From contig NZ_CP117029.1 of NCBI RefSeq assembly GCF_028551255.1, positions 2,356,001 to 2,420,000 on the forward strand: DNA of 64,000 bases, in the 5' to 3' direction. Below are positions 54,420 through 64,000 of the stretch, piece after piece (positions within the stretch are counted from its first letter, which is position 1; the number at the start of each line of letters is the position of its first letter). Made by a program: the position numbers and the translations under genes. The stretch comes from Vibrio tubiashii. Lineage in GTDB: Bacteria > Pseudomonadota > Gammaproteobacteria > Enterobacterales > Vibrionaceae. The notes under the pieces are model-generated. The model did no database searches and had not been told where the DNA came from. It was given only the letters and a program-made list of their open reading frames with translations.

Positions 54420-55379
54420 TTAATGACGTGAAATCAAATCCACCATCATCTGAATATGCAGCTCATCGTCGTTTAGGCACGGGATATAAGTAAACTGCTC
54501 ACCACCATGCTCCATAAACAGCTCACAACACTGTTCTGAAATCTCTTCTAATGTTTCCAGACAGTCTGCTGAGAAGGCTGGCGCCATAATATCGAGTTTT
54601 TTGATCCCTTTGGCTGGCAAGGTTTCTAATGTTTTGTCTGTATAAGGCTGTAACCATTCCTCACGACCAAAACGCGATTGATATGTCATACCAATTTTGT
54701 CAGGTGACAAACCGAGTTCCTCGCCAAGAAGCGCAGTTGTTCGCTCACAATGTTGAGGATAAATATCACCATTGTCGGCAAAGCGTTTAGGAATGCCATG
54801 ATATGAACAAAGCAGATAATCTCCTTGACCGTTCTCTTGCCAAGAACGCTTAACACTTTCAGCCAATGCTTTGATATACAGAGGGTGCTCGTGGTAGTCG
54901 CGAATAAACTGAAAACTAGGTATTACAGGCATCTGCTTGAATGCTTTAGTTAATCCATCAGATACCGTAGCCGACGTTGTTCCAGAATACTGAGGGTATA
55001 GCGGCAAGACGATAATCTCTTCTACCCCTTGAGCTAGTAAAGTCTCTACGCCAACTTTTAGGCTCGGATTGCCATAAGTCATCCCTAACTCAACCGGTAT
55101 ATCAAGCTGCTGGCGAAGTTTTTCAGCTTGCTTCTTAGAGTAAACCAGAAGTGGAGAGCCCTCTTCCATCCATACGGTTTGATATAGCTTCGCTACTTTT
55201 GGCGCGCGAATTGGCAAAATCACACCATGCAAGATTGGACACCATAACCAACGCGTCATATCGACGACACGCTTGTCATGCAGAAACTGACTTAAAAAGC
55301 GCTTAACCGCAGGAGCGGTGGCCTCATCGGGCGTACCTAAGTTAACCAGGAGTACACCTTGTTTTTTGTTATTTTGCAT
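54420..55379 (-). CDS. hemH: Ferrochelatase
   Basis: 319 residues. Inserts Fe2+ into protoporphyrin IX, the last step of haem synthesis. Key segments are [30 protein letters not shown], the active-site SYHGIPKRF with its invariant His, the barrel segment [14 protein letters not shown] and [13 protein letters not shown] near the C-terminus. It lies between a KdgM-type porin and adk; the hemH-adk-htpG-toxR order agrees with V. cholerae as I recall it. Confidence 0.96.
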   Translation of the reverse strand: MQNNKKQGVLLVNLGTPDEATAPAVKRFLSQFLHDKRVVDMTRWLWCPILHGVILPIRAPKVAKLYQTVWMEEGSPLLVYSKKQAEKLRQQLDIPVELGMTYGNPSLKVGVETLLAQGVEEIIVLPLYPQYSGTTSATVSDGLTKAFKQMPVIPSFQFIRDYHEHPLYIKALAESVKRSWQENGQGDYLLCSYHGIPKRFADNGDIYPQHCERTTALLGEELGLSPDKIGMTYQSRFGREEWLQPYTDKTLETLPAKGIKKLDIMAPAFSADCLETLEEISEQCCELFMEHGGEQFTYIPCLNDDELHIQMMVDLISRH

Positions 55380-55446
55380 AGCTTCCTATCGACACTAAAA
55401 AGGCTCTCTACGTACCTATCTCAGAAATGGATCAAACTAAGAGCAT

Positions 55447-55477
55447 AAAAAAAGCGACCCTAAAAAGGATCGCTTCA
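55447..55477 (-). terminator. Terminator after adk
   Basis: Stem GCGATCC/GGGTCGC with loop TTTTTA followed by a T run on the minus strand, 35 bp after the adk stop. Confidence 0.85.
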
Positions 55478-55511
55478 CTATAGCAAATTTTCAAAATTCG
55501 CGGTTAGCTAT

Positions 55512-56183
<672 letters not shown>

Positions 56184-56430
56184 TTATACCGAAGCTCACT
56201 ATGGGGTGACCAAATGAACACATCTAGCGCTCACGGTAAGTTTCGGTATAACTGTTCTACAGTTAACAATAAAGCAGGCGTGCACATTACACGCCTGCTC
56301 ATTGGGTTTCAAGGTTGCATTCTATCATACAATTTAAAACCAAAGCGCGAATTACGACTAAAGAATGCTTAAACACTCACACAAGTCTGCAACTTCTCGC
56401 GGTTTTATTCATGATTAACGCAAATAAATC

Positions 56431-56458
56431 AAAAAGCCCGCAAGATGCGAGCTTTTTG
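56431..56458 (-). terminator. Terminator after htpG
   Basis: Stem AAAAAGCTCGC/GCGGGCTTTTT on the minus strand with T run, 15 bp after the htpG stop. Confidence 0.85.
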
Positions 56459-56472
56459 GTGTTTTTAGGCTA

Positions 56473-58377
56473 TTAGCCCTTAGTCAAAAGCGTGTTGATT
56501 GCACCTAAGAACTGCGATGGATCTTCCATCGAACCGCGTTCAGCCAACATCGCTTGACCTAACAGCAGTTCTACCCAGCGACCAAACGCTTCTTCGTCGG
56601 CTTCATCGGCCATGCGCTTAACAAGTGCATGCTCAGGGTTAATTTCAAAGATGTACTTCACTTCTGGAGCGGCCTGACCTGCTGCTTCAAGTAGCTTAGC
56701 CATTTGTGTGCCCATCTCGAAGTCATCCGTCACCACTACCGCTGGAGTATTGGCTAGCTTAAAGGTCGTGCGAACCTCTTTGACGCGCTCACCTAAATAC
56801 TCTTTGGTGCGCTCAACGACAGACTTAAACTCTTCTTCGGTCTCTTTCTGCTTTTCTTTCTCTGCTTCGTCTTCAAACTTGCTCAGATCAAGACCCGCTT
56901 TAGTGATTGACTGGAACTGCTTACCATCAAACTCGGTCAGGTAGTTCATCAGCCACTCATCAATACGGTCAAACATCAGAATTACTTCGATGCCTTTGGC
57001 TTTGAACTGCTCTAAGTGAGGGCTGTTCTTAGCTGCTGCGTAGCTGTCTGCAGTCAGGTAGTAAATCTTGTCTTGATCTTCTTTCATGCGTTCTACATAA
57101 GACGCTAGACCAACAGTTTGCTCAGCAGAGTCAACGTCAGTAGACGCAAAACGAAGTAGTGCTGCGACTTTCTCTTTGTTGCTCATGTCTTCTGCTGGGC
57201 CTTCTTTTAGAACCAGACCAAACTCTTTCCAAAACGATTGGTATTTCTCTTCATCGTTTTTCGCCATACGCTCAAGCATAGTAAGCACACGCTTAGTACA
57301 AGCATTACGTAGCGATTGGGTAACTTTGTTGTCTTGCAGAATTTCGCGCGATACGTTGAGTGGCAGATCGTTTGAATCTATTAGACCGCGAACAAAGCGT
57401 AAGTATGAAGGCATGAACTGCTCAGCATCATCCATAATAAACACGCGCTGCACATACAGTTTAAGACCAGATTTGTGGTCGCGGTTCATCATGTCCCAAG
57501 GTGCTTTCGCTGGAATGTATAGCAAGCTTGTGTAGTCGTTTTTACCTTCTACGCGGTTATGGCTCCATACCAGTGGATCTGCGAAGTCATGAGAAACATG
57601 CTTGTAAAATTCTTGGTACTCTTCTTCAGAGATATCCGACTTATTACGCGTCCAAAGTGCCTGAGCCTTGTTGATCTGCTCCCACTTTTTCTCACCGGTT
57701 TCTTTGCCTTCTTCATCACGCTCAGCGGTCTGAATAGCCACAGGAATACCGATGTGATCTGAGTACTTGCTGATCACTTCACGCAAGCGCCACTCGTTTA
57801 AGAACTCTTTACCTTCCTCACGCATGTGAAGAATGATGTCTGTACCGCGACTCTCCTTAGAGATAGTTTCGATGGTGTATTCACCTTCACCCGCCGAATG
57901 CCATTGAACGCCCTCTTGAGCATCTAAGCCTGCTGCACGCGTACGAACCGTGACTGCATCAGCGACAATGAATGCTGAGTAAAAGCCAACACCAAATTGA
58001 CCAATTAGCTGTGAGTCTTTCGATTGATCTTCAGACAACTTTGAGAAGAATTCAGCCGTACCTGATTTTGCGATAGTGCCTAAATGCTCAATCACATCCT
58101 CACGGCTCATACCAATACCGTTGTCAGAGATTGTCAGAGTATTCGCTGATTCGTCGAAAGAAAGCTTCACACCAAGGTCTGCATCACCTTGGTACAGTTC
58201 TGAATTTGACAAAGCTTGAAAGCGCAGTTTGTCAGAAGCGTCAGACGCATTTGAAATTAGCTCACGAAGGAAAATCTCTTTGTTTGAGTAAAGAGAGTGA
58301 ATCATAAGGTGAAGTAATTGTTTTACTTCAGACTGAAAGCCACGAGTTTCTTTGTTTTGAGTTGCTGTATCGCTCAT
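56473..58377 (-). CDS. htpG: Chaperone HtpG (bacterial Hsp90)
   Basis: 634 residues from ATG 58377 ([25 protein letters not shown]), behind a TGGAG site; the frame to 58416 is leader. The GHKL ATP-binding domain (about 1-215) shows [25 protein letters not shown] and [12 protein letters not shown]. The middle domain (about 230-500) contains [11 protein letters not shown] and the catalytic Arg region [15 protein letters not shown]. The C-terminal dimer domain follows. It is divergent from toxR and carries a heat-shock-type promoter. Confidence 0.97.
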   Translation of the reverse strand: MSDTATQNKETRGFQSEVKQLLHLMIHSLYSNKEIFLRELISNASDASDKLRFQALSNSELYQGDADLGVKLSFDESANTLTISDNGIGMSREDVIEHLGTIAKSGTAEFFSKLSEDQSKDSQLIGQFGVGFYSAFIVADAVTVRTRAAGLDAQEGVQWHSAGEGEYTIETISKESRGTDIILHMREEGKEFLNEWRLREVISKYSDHIGIPVAIQTAERDEEGKETGEKKWEQINKAQALWTRNKSDISEEEYQEFYKHVSHDFADPLVWSHNRVEGKNDYTSLLYIPAKAPWDMMNRDHKSGLKLYVQRVFIMDDAEQFMPSYLRFVRGLIDSNDLPLNVSREILQDNKVTQSLRNACTKRVLTMLERMAKNDEEKYQSFWKEFGLVLKEGPAEDMSNKEKVAALLRFASTDVDSAEQTVGLASYVERMKEDQDKIYYLTADSYAAAKNSPHLEQFKAKGIEVILMFDRIDEWLMNYLTEFDGKQFQSITKAGLDLSKFEDEAEKEKQKETEEEFKSVVERTKEYLGERVKEVRTTFKLANTPAVVVTDDFEMGTQMAKLLEAAGQAAPEVKYIFEINPEHALVKRMADEADEEAFGRWVELLLGQAMLAERGSMEDPSQFLGAINTLLTKG

Positions 58378-58456
58378 GATAACTCCATAAGTTCTATACT
58401 TATCAAGCCAATACATTCATAATAATGATGTCTATTTGGCCTAAATCTGCCAATTA

Positions 58457-58484
58457 ACATGAGGGTGACAAATGTAAATTCAAG
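58457..58484 (-). promoter_or_regulatory. Sigma32 (heat-shock) promoter of htpG
   Basis: Minus strand CTTGAA, a 13-bp spacer and CCCTCATGT, close to the sigma32 consensus CTTGAAA-N11-16-CCCCATnT, 80 bp upstream of the htpG start. Confidence 0.75.
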
Positions 58485-58642
58485 GTCAAGAATCATAAAA
58501 ACAGTGTTTTTTTTGTTTTATTTTGACTATCCTTTGCCACGCCAAAAAATCAAAAAATATAAACTGATTTCACCGAAATTGGTTGTATTGAGCGCTTTAA
58601 CAACTTAACTGTCTGAAACCTCTAATATAGTGGCCGCAATTA

Positions 58643-59509
58643 ATGAGTAACATAGGTACTAAGTTTAATCTTGATAATAGATTTACCTTTGACCCAAACA
58701 CTAACTCTCTCGTCGACAAAGAGAATAACAACGAGCTAATTCGTTTAGGTAGTAACGAAAGCCGTATCCTGCTGTTGTTGTGTGAGAAGCCTAGCGAGAT
58801 TGTCTCTCGTAACGATCTGCATGACTTTGTTTGGCGCAAACAAGGCTTCGAAGTTGATGACTCAAGCTTGACTCAAGCAATCTCTACGCTGCGAAAACTA
58901 CTCAAAGACTCTACAAAATCACCGATGTTCGTTAAAACGGTGCCAAAACGTGGTTATCAATTGATTTGTTCTGTAGAGCGCGCAACTACACTAATGAGTG
59001 GTGAATCACTTGAGGAAGAAAACTCAGAGCTTGAAACCGTTGAGGTTACCGAGCAAATCAAAGTCGAAGAGACAGTTGAAACGCCTGTAGCACCAAAGAC
59101 GGTTAGCCCTGTTAGTGAGACAGCTGAAACACAAACTCCAGCACGTAAATCAAGTTCGCTACTTTCTAAGCTGCTTGTTTTGTTGGCGATCCTGATTCCA
59201 TTGTGTGTAATCTTATTCACTAATCCTGCTGAGTCTAAGTTCAGACAGTTAGGTGTCTTCGATAACACAGTTGTCAAAGCACCTATGAATCATCCAGATC
59301 TTAGCAAGTGGTATCCGTCCATTGAGCAATGTGTGAAAAAGTACAATGAAACACATGTTGAAGCACTGGCTCCAGTGGAAGTGATCGCAACAGGTGGTCA
59401 GAACAATCAACTTATCCTGAACTACATCCACTCTTTGGATAATTCAGGTGAAAACATTACTTTGCGTATCTTCGCAGAGCAGCAAGATCTCAGTAAAGTT
59501 TGCCAGTAG
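58643..59509 (+). CDS. toxR: Transmembrane transcriptional regulator ToxR
   Basis: 288 residues. A cytoplasmic winged-helix domain (about 20-112: DDSSLTQAISTLRKLLKDSTKS, VPKRGYQLI) is followed by an acidic Pro/Thr-rich tether, one membrane helix (about 175-192) and a periplasmic domain. The periplasmic part has two cysteines (SIEQCVKKYNE and the C-terminal VCQ), matching the disulphide of V. cholerae ToxR. It controls outer-membrane porin genes and virulence genes in response to bile and nutrient signals. toxS follows after 11 bp; htpG is divergent. Confidence 0.95.
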   Translation: MSNIGTKFNLDNRFTFDPNTNSLVDKENNNELIRLGSNESRILLLLCEKPSEIVSRNDLHDFVWRKQGFEVDDSSLTQAISTLRKLLKDSTKSPMFVKTVPKRGYQLICSVERATTLMSGESLEEENSELETVEVTEQIKVEETVETPVAPKTVSPVSETAETQTPARKSSSLLSKLLVLLAILIPLCVILFTNPAESKFRQLGVFDNTVVKAPMNHPDLSKWYPSIEQCVKKYNETHVEALAPVEVIATGGQNNQLILNYIHSLDNSGENITLRIFAEQQDLSKVCQ

Positions 59510-59520
59510 GAAGAACACCG

Positions 59521-60036
59521 ATGAATCAAAAAATTGCAGCTAGCCTACTTGTTATCTCCGCTGTATTTAGCGCTTGGTTATACTGGGGCAGCGATCTTAA
59601 AGTTGAACAGGTTCTTACTTCAAACGAGTGGCAATCGAAAATGGTGACGGTTATCACCGAGCCGCTTCAAGAAGAATCTGTTGGCTCACTTCGTAAAGTC
59701 GATGTGGTATCTAACGTTAAGTACTTACCAAACAATACTTACATTCGTGTAGCGACAGTACGTTTGTACCCTTTCAATGCTAAGACAGAGAGCGTGATAA
59801 ACATTTCTGAAACTGGTGAGTGGGACATTAGTGATAATTACCTATTGGTCTCTCCGACAGAGTTTAAAGATGTCTCTTCTGCGCAAAGTAAAGACTTCAC
59901 CGCCGAGCAGTTAGACTTGATTACTCAGATCTTTAAGATGGATGCTCAGCAAAGCCGTCGTATCGATATCGTTAACGAAAAGACACTGCTACTGACGAGC
60001 CTAAGTCACGGCTCTACCGTTCTATTTTCTAATTAG
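59521..60036 (+). CDS. toxS: ToxR-associated periplasmic protein ToxS
   Basis: 171 residues from ATG 59521 (MNQKIAASLLVISAVFSAWLYWGSDLK), with an N-terminal signal anchor and a periplasmic beta-rich domain; the frame from 59500 is leader. ToxS binds ToxR in the periplasm and stabilises it. Position directly behind toxR and the overall make-up support the call. Confidence 0.93.
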   Translation: MNQKIAASLLVISAVFSAWLYWGSDLKVEQVLTSNEWQSKMVTVITEPLQEESVGSLRKVDVVSNVKYLPNNTYIRVATVRLYPFNAKTESVINISETGEWDISDNYLLVSPTEFKDVSSAQSKDFTAEQLDLITQIFKMDAQQSRRIDIVNEKTLLLTSLSHGSTVLFSN

Positions 60037-60043
60037 ATTCGAT

Positions 60044-60072
60044 AAAGGGGCATGATGCCCCTTTTCTTTTTT
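60044..60072 (+). terminator. Terminator after toxRS
   Basis: Stem AAAGGGGCAT/ATGCCCCTTT, one-base loop, then TTCTTTTTT, 8 bp after the toxS stop. Confidence 0.88.
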
Positions 60073-60075
60073 CAT

Positions 60076-60831
60076 ATGGATTGGATAAACACCTTCGGCC
60101 TATTATTGGGCTCACTTATTGCGAACACTCTCGCCTCATTCTCTGGTGGCGGCGCAGGTTTACTGCAATTTCCACTACTGATTTTCTTCGGCCTGCCTTT
60201 CTCTATCGCTTTGGCTACCCACAAGATCGCCAGTGTCGCCCTTGGTCTCGGGGCTGCCTACACCCACATCAAACAGAAAAGCTTCAGCTACCAAGTAGCT
60301 TTGTATCTTATTAGTGTGGGAAGCATAGGGGTCATTATTGGCGCCAATATTGTCTTGCTGATTCCCGGTGACCTTGCTGAGAAACTGCTGGGTGGGATGA
60401 TACTTTGCCTTGGTATCTATTCACGTTTTAAAAAGCAGCTTGGACAACAAGAACTGCCACTAAATCGCGATACCAAAGGTTGGATAATTGGTGGATTAGG
60501 CTTAATGCTCATTGGGGTGATTAACGGATCGCTGACGGCAGGCTCGGGCTTATTGGTCACATTGTTTTTAGTCCGCTGGTTCGGTTACAGCTATAAGCAG
60601 GCTGTTGCGCTCACCATGTTATGCGTCGGCCTATTCTGGAATGGCATTGGCGGCATAGCGATGGTGCAGGCTGGCGCTCCGGTTTATTGGCCTTGGTTAC
60701 CTGCTCTGCTGCTAGGCTCGTTCATTGGCGGCAGCTTAGGCGCTTACCTAACCACTCGTTACAGCAATCAGTTCATCAAGATATGTTTTGAAATACTGAC
60801 TTTCGCCGTTGGTATCAAGCTTTTGTTTTAA
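60076..60831 (+). CDS. TauE/SafE-family membrane permease
   Basis: 251 residues from ATG 60076 (MDWINTFGLLLGSLIANTLASFSGGGAGLLQFPLL). An in-frame ATG at 60052 lies inside the toxRS terminator hairpin, so it is less likely, although neither start has a good ribosome-binding site. About eight hydrophobic helices are seen, and two internal repeats show the family pattern (FSGGGAGLLQFPLL and NGSLTAGSGLLVTLFLV). The family exports sulphonates or sulphite-like anions. Substrate unknown. It is followed by the SelW-like gene. Confidence 0.82.
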   Translation: MDWINTFGLLLGSLIANTLASFSGGGAGLLQFPLLIFFGLPFSIALATHKIASVALGLGAAYTHIKQKSFSYQVALYLISVGSIGVIIGANIVLLIPGDLAEKLLGGMILCLGIYSRFKKQLGQQELPLNRDTKGWIIGGLGLMLIGVINGSLTAGSGLLVTLFLVRWFGYSYKQAVALTMLCVGLFWNGIGGIAMVQAGAPVYWPWLPALLLGSFIGGSLGAYLTTRYSNQFIKICFEILTFAVGIKLLF

Positions 60832-60841
60832 GGGAATTTTC

Positions 60842-61120
60842 ATGGATAAAGCCATCATAGATATTTACTACTGCCGCCAATGTAATTGGATGCTACGTTC
60901 TACCTGGCTATCTCAAGAGCTGCTGCATACTTTTAGCGAAGAGATAGAGACAGTATCTCTCCACCCAGACACAGGGGGCCGCTTTGAAATTCATTGTAAT
61001 GGTCAGCTTATATGGGAACGCAAACGCGACGGTGGATTCCCAGAAGCGAAAGTACTGAAGCAAAAAGTGCGCGATATCATCGACCCAGAAAGAGACTTAG
61101 GTCATTCAGATTCGAAATAG
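60842..61120 (+). CDS. SelW/SelT/Rdx-like thioredoxin-fold protein
   Basis: 92 residues from ATG 60842 (MDKAIIDIYYCRQCNW), with AAGGGA before it. CRQC (11-14) is the redox motif of the Rdx family, with cysteine in place of selenocysteine, and GGRFEIHCNGQLIWERKRDGGFPEAKVLKQKVRD is the family core. Small cytoplasmic protein, partner unknown. Lies 10 bp after the TauE-like gene. Confidence 0.88.
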   Translation: MDKAIIDIYYCRQCNWMLRSTWLSQELLHTFSEEIETVSLHPDTGGRFEIHCNGQLIWERKRDGGFPEAKVLKQKVRDIIDPERDLGHSDSK

Positions 61121-61133
61121 TGCGAAGTTAAAT

Positions 61134-61164
61134 ACAAAGGCAGCTCACTGAGCTGCCTTTGTTT
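61134..61164. terminator. Bidirectional terminator between converging genes
   Basis: Stem ACAAAGGCAGCTCA with partner AGCTGCCTTTGT, followed by a T-rich tail, 14 bp after the SelW-like stop and 17 bp before the yfcE stop. Confidence 0.85.
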
Positions 61165-61180
61165 CATTTTGGCTCAGTAC

Positions 61181-61729
61181 TTAATTAATTAGTACCGAGA
61201 CCAGTACCTCACCAGAAAACGTCACTACTTTAAGTTCATTACCTTCTAACAAGCCGTAACTGGCAGAAAATCCATTGCGCGGAAAGGTGATTGAGCCCGG
61301 GTTAAATATAAACTGCTCCCCCTCTCGCTGAGCAACAGGAATATGGGTATGCCCGTGAGCCAACACATCTCCCTGCTTTAGCGCAGGACGCTTACTGGAA
61401 TTGTAGAGATGACCATGAGTTAAAAACAGTCGCTGTCCAGATTCTAATAACACCCAAGCGTAATCCATCATCATTGGGAACGAGAGCAGCATCTGATCGA
61501 CTTCACTGTCACAATTACCACGCACCGCAATAATTTGGTCAGCATATTGATTGAGCAGCTCACTCACCGCTGGCGGGTTGTAACCTTCAGGGACAGGATT
61601 ACGTGGGCCATGGTTTAATATGTCACCAAGTAGTACTAGCGTCTCAGCACCAGATTTTTCATATTCAGCAAGAACTTGCTGGGTTGCAGGCAAGCTGCCA
61701 TGCAAGTCAGAGGCAAAAAAGAGTTTCAC
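61181..61729 (-). CDS. yfcE: YfcE-family phosphodiesterase
   Basis: 182 residues, normal length. A calcineurin-like metallophosphoesterase: metal ligands in FASDLHGS (Asp8, His10), LLGDILNHGPRN, VRGNCDSEVD, LTHGHLY and LAHGHTHIPV. E. coli YfcE hydrolyses phosphodiesters of unclear natural substrate. Starts at ATG 61729 and converges on the SelW-like gene. Confidence 0.93.
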   Translation of the reverse strand: MKLFFASDLHGSLPATQQVLAEYEKSGAETLVLLGDILNHGPRNPVPEGYNPPAVSELLNQYADQIIAVRGNCDSEVDQMLLSFPMMMDYAWVLLESGQRLFLTHGHLYNSSKRPALKQGDVLAHGHTHIPVAQREGEQFIFNPGSITFPRNGFSASYGLLEGNELKVVTFSGEVLVSVLIN

Positions 61730-61779
61730 GACATCATCTCCTCAAAATTAATGAGGAGATTCTACGCACTCTCCGGCTA

Positions 61780-62184
61780 TTAGTCATCATGTACCATGCC
61801 GTTAATGACGATGTTGTTGTAACTGACCATTCCGATGATTTTACCTGCTTCAATTACTGGCGCGCGGCTAATACCAAAGCGTTCGAACAAACGGGCGCAG
61901 TATTTTACATTCATATCAGGATCGACCGATAACGCGGGCTTAGTCATGATCTCATAGATGTTAGTACGATCTGGAGAACGGTTTTGCGCGAGCACTTTTT
62001 TAGCGATGTCATTCATCAATACCAATCCGTACTCATCATCTTCATTACGCTTATTGACCACCAGCGCTTTCACTTCGTGGCTACGAGCTAGCTGAATACC
62101 TTCTTTTACCGTTGTTAGGCCATCAATGACGACATAGTTGTTGGTCATTACATCCCGAACTCGAACCTTTTTGTGTGTGCTCAT
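61780..62184 (-). CDS. CBS-domain protein
   Basis: 134 residues made of two CBS motifs (about 8-65: VRDVMTNNYVVIDGLTTVKEGIQLARSHEVKALVVN, and about 75-130: IMTKPALSVDPDMNVKYCARLFERFGISRAPVI). Such pairs bind adenine nucleotides. Its start overlaps the stop of the PII-like gene by four bases (ATGA type). It is the last gene of the DUF1538 operon, so it probably senses energy state for the membrane proteins. Confidence 0.85.
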   Translation of the reverse strand: MSTHKKVRVRDVMTNNYVVIDGLTTVKEGIQLARSHEVKALVVNKRNEDDEYGLVLMNDIAKKVLAQNRSPDRTNIYEIMTKPALSVDPDMNVKYCARLFERFGISRAPVIEAGKIIGMVSYNNIVINGMVHDD

Positions 62185-62531
62185 AACTCATCCTCTACCA
62201 CTTTGGTTAACTTCTCGACTTGATGCGCGACTCCAACGGCATCTTCAATATCAATCTGAACCGCAATCCCTTGGCCTGACTCTTGGTCAAACTCTCCGAC
62301 TTCGCCAATCGTCTCTAAAATATGTCGGGATAAATGTTCTTCAACCACAAACAACAAAACGTCTTTCTGTACATCTAGGGTGAGGCCAAAAAAGGTTTTC
62401 TTTTGATTCAGCCCCTCCCCTCTCGCGTTATTGATCACTGTTGCGCCTGTCGCTCCAGCCTTACGAGCGGCATCAAGCACCACGTCTGTTTTACTGTCTT
62501 CAACGAAAGCCAATAACAATTTAAAGCGCAT
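62181..62531 (-). CDS. PII-like signalling protein
   Basis: 116 residues from ATG 62531 ([34 protein letters not shown]), chosen because GGGAGG lies nine bases before it; the frame is open to 62555. The ferredoxin-like PII fold is seen in the first strand and helix and in GEGLNQKKTFFGLTLDVQKDVLLFVVEEHLSRHILETIGE. The T loop is short and lacks the uridylylated Tyr, so it is a PII-like, not GlnB, protein. It overlaps the membrane gene before it and the CBS gene after it. Confidence 0.75.
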   Translation of the reverse strand: MRFKLLLAFVEDSKTDVVLDAARKAGATGATVINNARGEGLNQKKTFFGLTLDVQKDVLLFVVEEHLSRHILETIGEVGEFDQESGQGIAVQIDIEDAVGVAHQVEKLTKVVEDEL

Positions 62532-63315
62532 TTTCTTCATCCTCCCGCTCAGCACCTTTGTTTAGTCGCTGAGTGATTTGTGCATACCCCATAACCGAAA
62601 TCATGGGAAATAAACTAGCGAACGCTATCAGTCCAAAACCATCTATCATTGGATTGCGCCCCGGAACCGTCGAGGCCAACCCTAAACCTAACGCCGCCAC
62701 TAACGGAACCGTGACCGTAGAAGTCGTCACCCCGCCAGAGTCGTAAGCAAGGGGAATAATAAGCTTTGGTGCATAAAAGGTTTGTATTACTACTACGATG
62801 TAACCGACGATAATGTAGTAATGAATGGGATCGCCAACGACAATCCGGTAGCTGCCTAAAGAAATGCCCACCGCAACGCCAATCGCCACTGCAATCCTTA
62901 ATCCATTGACACTGATACTCCCACCAGAAACCTGATTGGCTTTAATCGCCACAGCTATCAGAGAGGGCTCTGCTATCGTGGTGCTAAAGCCAATGAAGAA
63001 GGCAAACAGATAAACCCAGTAGTAATCCATCCATTCGAACACGGTTCCTGCAGAAAGCTTAAACTGCTGAATAAAGCTTGGAGCGGTAAGCTGCTGCGCC
63101 ATGGTTTCGCCAAGAGGAAACAGGGCCAAATCGAGGCCAAGTAAAAACAGTGATAGACCAAGAATGACGTAGAAAAAACCAAGAATCACTTTTGGCAGGT
63201 TAGTCACTGGTCGTCTGAGAACGGCAAACTGAAAACCAAAAATGATGGTAGCGATCGGCAATACATCGGTAATAGTGCCAATAAAGGTATCTAAGAAATG
63301 TGTCCAGCCAATCAT
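62521..63315 (-). CDS. DUF1538 membrane protein, second copy
   Basis: 264 residues with six to seven hydrophobic helices. The motifs [60 protein letters not shown] and [24 protein letters not shown] define the DUF1538 family. Its neighbour at 63312 has the same motifs, so the two are paralogues. They overlap by four bases and are probably a paired transporter; the substrate is unknown. Confidence 0.88.
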   Translation of the reverse strand: MIGWTHFLDTFIGTITDVLPIATIIFGFQFAVLRRPVTNLPKVILGFFYVILGLSLFLLGLDLALFPLGETMAQQLTAPSFIQQFKLSAGTVFEWMDYYWVYLFAFFIGFSTTIAEPSLIAVAIKANQVSGGSISVNGLRIAVAIGVAVGISLGSYRIVVGDPIHYYIIVGYIVVVIQTFYAPKLIIPLAYDSGGVTTSTVTVPLVAALGLGLASTVPGRNPMIDGFGLIAFASLFPMISVMGYAQITQRLNKGAEREDEENAL

Positions 63316-64000
63316 GCCACCACCATTCCATAGACCATCACGAACATCATGGGTAACAGGGAGGCAAAAGCAATCAACCCAAATCCATCTATCATTGGAT
63401 TACGTCCTTTAATCGCCGAAGCAAGTCCGACACCAAGCGCGGTCACTAGAGGCACAGTAATGGTTGAAGTCGTTACGCCGCCTGAATCATAAGCGACACC
63501 AATAATGCTCTGTGGTGCAAACATAGTTAGGACCACCACACCGATATAGCCACCAATGATCATATATTGGATGGGCCACCCTTTGAGAATGCGCAACACG
63601 CCGAGTAAAATCGCAATCCCGACCGACAATGCGACGGTGTAGCGCAATCCGTTTGCGTACTCCTCCATAGACTCCTCGTTGTGGAGAATCATCCCTCCTT
63701 CTGCAGCCACTTCTGCCGCTTCATCGGCAACAGCAGTTAATGCAGGCTCTGCGACAGTGGTACCAAAGCCTAAACAAAATGCAAATATGAGCAGCCAAAA
63801 CACGCTCCCCTTACGAGCAAACGCTTGAGCCATGGTTTCACCGATAGGGAATAAACCCATCTCTAGGCCAAAGATAAAAAACGTTAAGCCAAAGACAACT
63901 AATACAAGACCAAGCAAAATAGACAGTAAATTGGGGAGAGGCTCTTGCAATACAACAAGCTGAAAAAAAGCGATGACAACAATAATGGGTAATAGATCCC
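63312..64000 (-). CDS. DUF1538 membrane protein, first copy (5' end cut by window edge)
   Basis: The minus-strand frame is open to the window edge and reads [20 protein letters not shown] before the first listed start (TTG 63950), aligning with [20 protein letters not shown] in the neighbour, so the true start lies outside. It has [63 protein letters not shown] and [24 protein letters not shown]. An acidic insert ([23 protein letters not shown]) lies after the second motif. It is the first visible gene of the DUF1538-DUF1538-PII-CBS operon. Confidence 0.87.
   Translation of the reverse strand, partial: DLLPIIVVIAFFQLVVLQEPLPNLLSILLGLVLVVFGLTFFIFGLEMGLFPIGETMAQAFARKGSVFWLLIFAFCLGFGTTVAEPALTAVADEAAEVAAEGGMILHNEESMEEYANGLRYTVALSVGIAILLGVLRILKGWPIQYMIIGGYIGVVVLTMFAPQSIIGVAYDSGGVTTSTITVPLVTALGVGLASAIKGRNPMIDGFGLIAFASLLPMMFVMVYGMVVA

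Noticed and set aside
60052..60075. Longer start of the TauE/SafE gene
   Set aside because: The first codons fall in the toxRS terminator hairpin.

Overview
The window is chromosomal DNA of a Vibrio species (Gammaproteobacteria) that is not V. cholerae itself. The evidence is the toxRS pair divergent from htpG, the polar-flagellum cluster with Vibrio-type flagellins and flgT/flgO/flgP, the hemA-lolB-ispE-prs-pth-ychF order, and a large Met/Leu/Gln tRNA array between ychF and the flagellin genes. From memory this order matches V. cholerae chromosome 1.

Layout. 1-6090: core genes: prfA (cut by the window edge) and hemA on the minus strand, divergent from lolB-ispE-prs-pth-ychF. 6308-8653: twenty tRNA genes (4 Met, 10 Leu, 6 Gln) behind one strong promoter, built by nested tandem duplication. 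8897-29045: polar flagellar genes: two flagellins, flgL-flgK, flgJ-I-H-G-F, flgE-D-C-B, cheR-cheV (all minus), then flgA-flgM-flgN (plus), flgP-flgO (minus) and flgT (plus). Sigma54-type sites (GG/GC) can be read upstream of flaA, flgK, flgF, flgB and flgT, and sigma28-type sites upstream of flaC and flgM. This matches the known Vibrio class III/IV flagellar hierarchy. One further good sigma28 match points the other way between the two flagellins and has no gene to explain it.

29098-41613: a 12.4-kb integrative element in tRNA-Arg(CCT). It is bounded by a 45-bp perfect repeat of the tRNA 3' end and carries tyrosine integrase, an AlpA-like regulator and a VapE-like replication protein, the toolkit of a P4-like phage satellite or related island. 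No capsid or tail gene is present. The cargo looks like defence and competition: a Septu-type PtuA ATPase/PtuB HNH pair, a proteasome/HslV-like Ntn-hydrolase candidate, a HEPN-type (RX4H) protein, a secreted metallo-beta-lactamase-fold enzyme, a glycine-zipper toxin candidate with a two-helix membrane partner, a membrane coiled-coil protein, and a decayed DUF3653-like gene. This is the most interesting part of the window.

41789-64000: core genes again: an AP2-like small protein, an OmpA-family protein, gltX, a DUF2057 protein, a porin, a copper operon (copA-copG behind a CueR-type promoter), a beta-barrel and a ToxR-like membrane regulator, a KdgM-like porin, hemH, adk, htpG (sigma32-type promoter), toxRS, a TauE/SafE permease, a SelW-like protein, yfcE, and an operon of two DUF1538 membrane proteins, a PII-like protein and a CBS protein that runs off the right edge.

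All functional calls come from reading motifs and remembered family features; no database search was run.
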